Shown here: positions 60,443 to 64,000 of the stretch, piece by piece
Layout: the number at the start of each line of letters is the position of its first letter
How positions within the stretch are numbered: the stretch's first letter is position 1
Source of the DNA: CBDAQV01 sp965199335
GTDB lineage: Bacteria; Pseudomonadota; Alphaproteobacteria; CALMVH01
Length of the DNA: 64,000 nt
Assembly (NCBI GenBank): GCA_965199335.1
Contig: CBDAQZ010000004.1
Location: 973,688 to 1,037,687 of the forward strand
Direction of reading: 5' to 3'
Position numbers and translations under genes: made by a program
The notes under the pieces: generated by a model
The model's input: the letters and a program-made list of their open reading frames with translations, nothing else
What the model was told of the DNA's origin: nothing
Database searches by the model: none

Positions 60443-61804
60443 TTACCCCTGTACGCCCATCGGCGTTCCGATCCCCGGCAGCGAGGCGTGGCTGAGGCGT
60501 ACCGGTGGGGCGACCTTTTCCATTTCCGGTGTCTGTATCTGGCCGAACGCGCCGCAGGAGGCGCAGATCTCGCTCCAGCTGGCGACGACATGGCCGCAGG
60601 CGTGGCAGATCCAGCGCGTGTCGGCGCTGGGCAGGGCGCTGGCCTTTTCGTACCAGGTCACGGCGACGTTCAGATTGCCTTTTTCCTCCCGCTCCAGCCG
60701 CGCCAGCAGGGCGTAGGCCCGCGCGGCGGCGGGCGTTGCCAGCAACGTTTCCAGTTCCGCCCGCGCCTCGCTCCACAGCCGCGCATCGATGGCGGTGGTG
60801 GCGTAGGCCAGCATGGCGTCGGTATTTCCCGGGCGCGCTGTCTTCAGGCGTTCCATCCAGCGCGCGATCGCGGGATTGTCGCCGGTCGGCGCGATGTCGC
60901 GCCAGACCTGCACCAGCTCGGGATGCGTCGACAGGCCCCAGGCTTTTTCGACGACGCGTTCGGCGGATTTAAGCCGTTCGCTGCCATGCAGCAACCGCGC
61001 CGCAAGGGTAGCGGCGGGGATAAAGCCGGCGTCGTGTTCCAGCGCCTTTTCGGCAAGGCTCAGCGCCTCCCTGGGCGTATTCTCGCGTTCTGCCTTCTGG
61101 GCCAGCGCTGTCAGAAGCGTCGCCTGCCGCCGTATCGCCTCGCTACCGGTTATAAGCTTCGCCTTGATCGCCTGGTCCAGCGTTGCGCGCGCCTCCAGCA
61201 GATCGCCGGCCCTGACGGCCAGGTCGACCAGCAGCGCCATCAGCCATGGGCTCTTCGGCATCACCGGGCGGGCCTGGCGGGCGCGGCTATAGGCGCGGGT
61301 CCAGTCCCCGCGGGCCAGCGCCACCTCGATCAGGCCGCGATGACCGATCACGCGGGTATCGTCGCGGCCCAGCAGTAGTTCGAACTGCGTTTCGGCGGCA
61401 TCGGTCTCGCCGCTCAGGATAAGGGCCTCGGCGTTCAGCAGGTGGCTCAGCACCGGATCGACGATCGTCGCCTCCGTCTGCCGCGCCATGCGCTTGGCCG
61501 ATGCCGCATCGCCGCTGGCGACCGCCGCCAGGCCGCTGGTCAGCGCCTTGCGCCCCTTGCGGTCGGTCTGGGCTTCCTTGCGTTTCGCCCAGCGTTGCGG
61601 GATGCGCGCCAGGTCGCGGAAAATACGACCGCCGACGATGATCGCGCCGAACACCACCAGCACGATCACGGCCAGCGCCCCGACCGAGGTTTCGATCAGA
61701 TAGTTTTCCCAATGAATCGAGACCTTGCCCGGATGATCCGACAGCCAGACAGCCGCGATCATCAGCACGAACAGGCGGATGCCCAGCCAGGCGAAGCGGA
61801 TCAT
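60443..61804 (-). CDS. hemY: HemY-type TPR membrane protein with C-terminal zinc ribbon
   Basis: Two N-terminal membrane segments (LFVLMIAAVWLSDHP; VGALAVIVLVVFGAIIVGGR) are followed by TPR-like helices (to about residue 385) and a CxxC-x11-CxxC cluster (CHACGHVVASWSEICASCG) at about residues 410-430. It is linked to heme synthesis by its location after hemD. Overlaps the mitofilin gene by four bases. Confidence 0.85.
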   Translation of the reverse strand: MIRFAWLGIRLFVLMIAAVWLSDHPGKVSIHWENYLIETSVGALAVIVLVVFGAIIVGGRIFRDLARIPQRWAKRKEAQTDRKGRKALTSGLAAVASGDAASAKRMARQTEATIVDPVLSHLLNAEALILSGETDAAETQFELLLGRDDTRVIGHRGLIEVALARGDWTRAYSRARQARPVMPKSPWLMALLVDLAVRAGDLLEARATLDQAIKAKLITGSEAIRRQATLLTALAQKAERENTPREALSLAEKALEHDAGFIPAATLAARLLHGSERLKSAERVVEKAWGLSTHPELVQVWRDIAPTGDNPAIARWMERLKTARPGNTDAMLAYATTAIDARLWSEARAELETLLATPAAARAYALLARLEREEKGNLNVAVTWYEKASALPSADTRWICHACGHVVASWSEICASCGAFGQIQTPEMEKVAPPVRLSHASLPGIGTPMGVQG

Positions 61805-63147
61805 GGTTTGGCAGCCTGACCGGTAGGGGCCTGGCCGGTAACAGAACCTGGGGTCGCCTGAAACGCGCTCAGGCGCTTGAGCGACAGTTCGGACAGTTCC
61901 GCCAGCGCGCCATCGACCGCCAGGCGCTGCTGCGCGGAGTCGATCCAGGACGAGGCGACATCCTTGGGCAAGCCGTCCAACCCCTGCAGAGCCGAGACCG
62001 CGCCGTTCAGATCGCCTTCCTCCAGCCGAGATTCGGCGCGAGCGACCAACGATTCGGCCGAATTCGAACTGGCGGCCTTGGCAGGTCCGATCTTGCGTAC
62101 CGACACCACCGACCCTAGCCGGTAGAGCGCCTGGCGCATCCACGACTTGCCGCTGCCGACGACGTTGCTGCGCACGATCTCCGACGCCTGGTCGGAAAAC
62201 TCGACCCGCAGATCGTTCAGTGTCGGTGCGCCGCTGGAATAATTGGCCAGCACGTCCAGCTGCCGGCCGACATCCGCGTCGTCATGCGCCAGCGCCCGCG
62301 CGGCGGCCACCTCGGTGTCGAACGGCTCGGAGGTCGAGGCTGCCTCCCGCAGCTGATCGATCGCCAGCAGGATCGCGAATTGCCGTGCGTTCTCCGACCG
62401 TTTCTGGTTCAGCGCGGTATCGATGTCGGCCATGTGGGTGCGCATGGTTTCCATCGATTGCGAAAGGCCCTGCACGCTACCCTGCAGGGTGGCGATCGTC
62501 TGTTGCAGGCCGCTGACCGTCTGCCCGAGGGCGTCGCGGTTGCCGCTGGCGGATTGGAGATCCTCGACCTTCTGCGACAGGCTGGAAACCTTGCCGACCT
62601 GGGCGCCCAAGTCGGTGATGCGCTGTTGCAGGTCGATGACGGCGGCCGGGGCGGCTTCCCCCGCGACGCCGGCATGCGGCTGATGTTCCAGTGCGGCCAG
62701 CCGCGCCTCGAAGGTCGAGGGCGCGCCCATCGTCTGTTCGATCATGTTGATCCGGTGCGACAGGTCGCCGGTCTTCTGCTTGACGATGTAGAGGCCGATG
62801 AAAACCAGGATCAGCGCCACGGTGACGAAGATCCCGCCGGATACGGCGAACAGCACGCCGGCACCGGCGAAAGGGTTCACGTAAGGAACTTCGACCGCGC
62901 CATCGGCGATCGGCTGCTCGGCGGCGGCGAGGTCGATGCCCTCCATAGAGATGTTGTGCTTCTCCGCCGCGTCCACGATATCGCTGTGGCGCGAGGCGGG
63001 GATGGCGCTGCGCTTCTTCCAGCCCTGCACGGTGGTCACGGGAATATCCAGCTTGGCCGCCATCGGGCGTATGCCGCCGAAGCGCTCGATCAGACGGTCG
63101 ACGGCGGTATTGCCGTCGCCATTCGGCTTCTCGTCGATCTCGGCCAT
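61801..63147 (-). CDS. mitofilin (Mic60)-like inner-membrane protein with N-terminal HTH-like segment
   Basis: The 448 residues comprise a helix-turn-helix-like start (VDRLIERFGGIRPMAAKLDI; TTVQGWKKRSAIP), a membrane helix (VLFAVSGGIFVTVALILVFI), a coiled coil (about residues 150-290) and a C-terminal mitofilin-signature-like helical part (SLVARAESRLEEGDLNGAVS). It may organise the inner membrane, as Mic60 does in mitochondria. Between hemD and hemY, a typical alphaproteobacterial order. Confidence 0.85.
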   Translation of the reverse strand: MAEIDEKPNGDGNTAVDRLIERFGGIRPMAAKLDIPVTTVQGWKKRSAIPASRHSDIVDAAEKHNISMEGIDLAAAEQPIADGAVEVPYVNPFAGAGVLFAVSGGIFVTVALILVFIGLYIVKQKTGDLSHRINMIEQTMGAPSTFEARLAALEHQPHAGVAGEAAPAAVIDLQQRITDLGAQVGKVSSLSQKVEDLQSASGNRDALGQTVSGLQQTIATLQGSVQGLSQSMETMRTHMADIDTALNQKRSENARQFAILLAIDQLREAASTSEPFDTEVAAARALAHDDADVGRQLDVLANYSSGAPTLNDLRVEFSDQASEIVRSNVVGSGKSWMRQALYRLGSVVSVRKIGPAKAASSNSAESLVARAESRLEEGDLNGAVSALQGLDGLPKDVASSWIDSAQQRLAVDGALAELSELSLKRLSAFQATPGSVTGQAPTGQAAKP

Positions 63148-63878
63148 TACGAAAAATCCTTAGACAAAGAAGCGATCAGGGAGTCCACCGTAGGCTGTGC
63201 GGCAATGGCGATACTGCGCCAGGGCAGGGAATTCAGGGGTTCGGCCGTACGTGCGCTGAGGCATACAAGGCCGGTGCCGGCGATCCAGCCCTTCTGCTCC
63301 ATATCGTCAATCGCCATAGCAAGCGCCTCCGCCGTCCGCCGCGAAAGCAGCAGTATCCAACCGATATACCCTGTATTCAATAGAGCGATTATGTTTTTTT
63401 CGAGGGGAAGAGCACGGGCATCGTACACAGGTACGCGCATGATCCTGGGCCCGGCCCCGCCCAGCAGGGTCGCTGGATCGGCGCTGATATGCATCCCGCT
63501 GGGATAAAGCAGGGTAAGGGCGCGATATTCATCCGACTCCGCCAGGACTTTTACGGCGTCATGGACGGTCGGGCCCACGCAGCGCACGTCACTGAAACCG
63601 GCTCCCATGGCTTCCGCGCGCGTGATTTCCCCAACCGTCAGTACAGGTGTACGCCTGTCAACCAAGTTCACGATCGGGCGTACGGCCGCAGTGCTGGTCA
63701 GCAGTACCGCTTCAAAAGGATCGCCCGGCAGGGTGAAGGGAATGGGAACAATTTCCAGCAACGGGTTGATTACCGGCTGGTAGCCAAGTCCGGTTACCGC
63801 CTGTGCCAGCGCATCGGAGGCCTCGGCAGGCCTGGTGATCAGAACGCCCTGCCTTGTACCCGTTTCAGGCGGCGGCAA
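63147..63878 (-). CDS. hemD: uroporphyrinogen-III synthase
   Basis: Converts hydroxymethylbilane to uroporphyrinogen III. The 243-residue protein shows the diffuse family pattern: VLITRPAEASDALAQAVTGL, VLLTSTAAVRPI, LTVGEITRAEAMGAGF and IGWILLLSRRTAEALAMAI. The start is TTG at 63878 overlapping the end of hemC. It follows hemC directly, as usual. Confidence 0.9.
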   Translation of the reverse strand: MPPPETGTRQGVLITRPAEASDALAQAVTGLGYQPVINPLLEIVPIPFTLPGDPFEAVLLTSTAAVRPIVNLVDRRTPVLTVGEITRAEAMGAGFSDVRCVGPTVHDAVKVLAESDEYRALTLLYPSGMHISADPATLLGGAGPRIMRVPVYDARALPLEKNIIALLNTGYIGWILLLSRRTAEALAMAIDDMEQKGWIAGTGLVCLSARTAEPLNSLPWRSIAIAAQPTVDSLIASLSKDFS

Positions 63879-64000
63879 AGAAATCGGCCGGCAGTTCGGC
63901 TTTCAGCTCGCGACCGACCGCCGTGGCGATTTCGGCGATCCGGTCCACTGGACCAGCCAGATGCCGGCGATGGATGTGCGACCCGTCGAGCTGCGCCGCT
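63865..64000 (-). CDS. hemC: hydroxymethylbilane synthase, C-terminal end (partial)
   Basis: Only the last 45 codons are in the window. They read DGSHIHRRHLAGPVDRIAEI, then TAVGRELKAELPADFF before the stop, which fits the C-terminal tail of HemC. The assignment rests partly on the conserved hemC-hemD order. The gene continues past the right edge. Confidence 0.72.
   Translation of the reverse strand, partial: AAQLDGSHIHRRHLAGPVDRIAEIATAVGRELKAELPADFFAAA

Overview
This 64 kb window is chromosomal DNA of a high-GC, flagellated alphaproteobacterium, most likely of Rhodospirillales or Micavibrionales type. The evidence is alphaproteobacterial synteny: a fliL-fliM-DUF6468-motE cluster, an flgF-flgG-flgA-flgH cluster, a hemC-hemD-mitofilin-hemY block, a DUF1674 (SdhAF4-like) protein, a DUF2336 HEAT-like protein, and rsmB next to a heparinase-like gene. 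The placement is inferred from gene content, not from a phylogeny. Coding density is high, many genes overlap by ATGA or TGATG, and several starts are TTG or GTG.

Layout. 1-4.8 kb: riboflavin genes (HAD hydrolase, ribA, ribE), an isoprenylcysteine-methyltransferase-like membrane protein, a small lipoprotein and a LigT-like phosphoesterase. 4.9-7.1 kb: groES-groEL with a CIRCE operator and a strong terminator. 7.1-16.8 kb: exported proteins, an S53 protease, a frameshifted DMT transporter behind a MarR regulator, two tRNA-Arg genes and an unpartnered TpsB (FhaC/ShlB) transporter. 16.9-30 kb: two TPR-glycosyltransferase paralogues, small exported proteins, an isochorismatase-like hydrolase, an operon of GT2, peroxiredoxin and Nudix, a Cof-type HAD, a GH15 glucoamylase/trehalase, an SDR, radC and map. 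30-40.4 kb: an unknown protein and the flagellar region. There a low-GC cassette (an Mrr-like nuclease plus a ParD/ParE-like toxin-antitoxin pair) sits between flgF and flgG, each of which has its own near-identical sigma-54 promoter. 40.4-45.1 kb: a compact six-gene operon with a small conserved protein, four paralogues that each carry two YbjQ-like domains, and PspA. 45-64 kb: M3 oligopeptidase, a tRNA-Ala gene with a displaced partial copy, YggT, folD, GT9, DUF1674, rsmB, heparinase-like, DmdC-like acyl-CoA dehydrogenase, DUF305, serine hydrolase, zapE, a DUF2336 pair, and the hem genes at the right edge.

The most interesting item is the YbjQ-like x4 plus PspA operon, which looks like a dedicated envelope-stress or membrane-surface assembly. 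Next are the defence/TA cassette inside the flagellar genes, the twin sigma-54 promoters, the tRNA-Ala remnant that suggests a lost integrative element, and a family of 65-85 bp palindromic intergenic repeats present in four copies.
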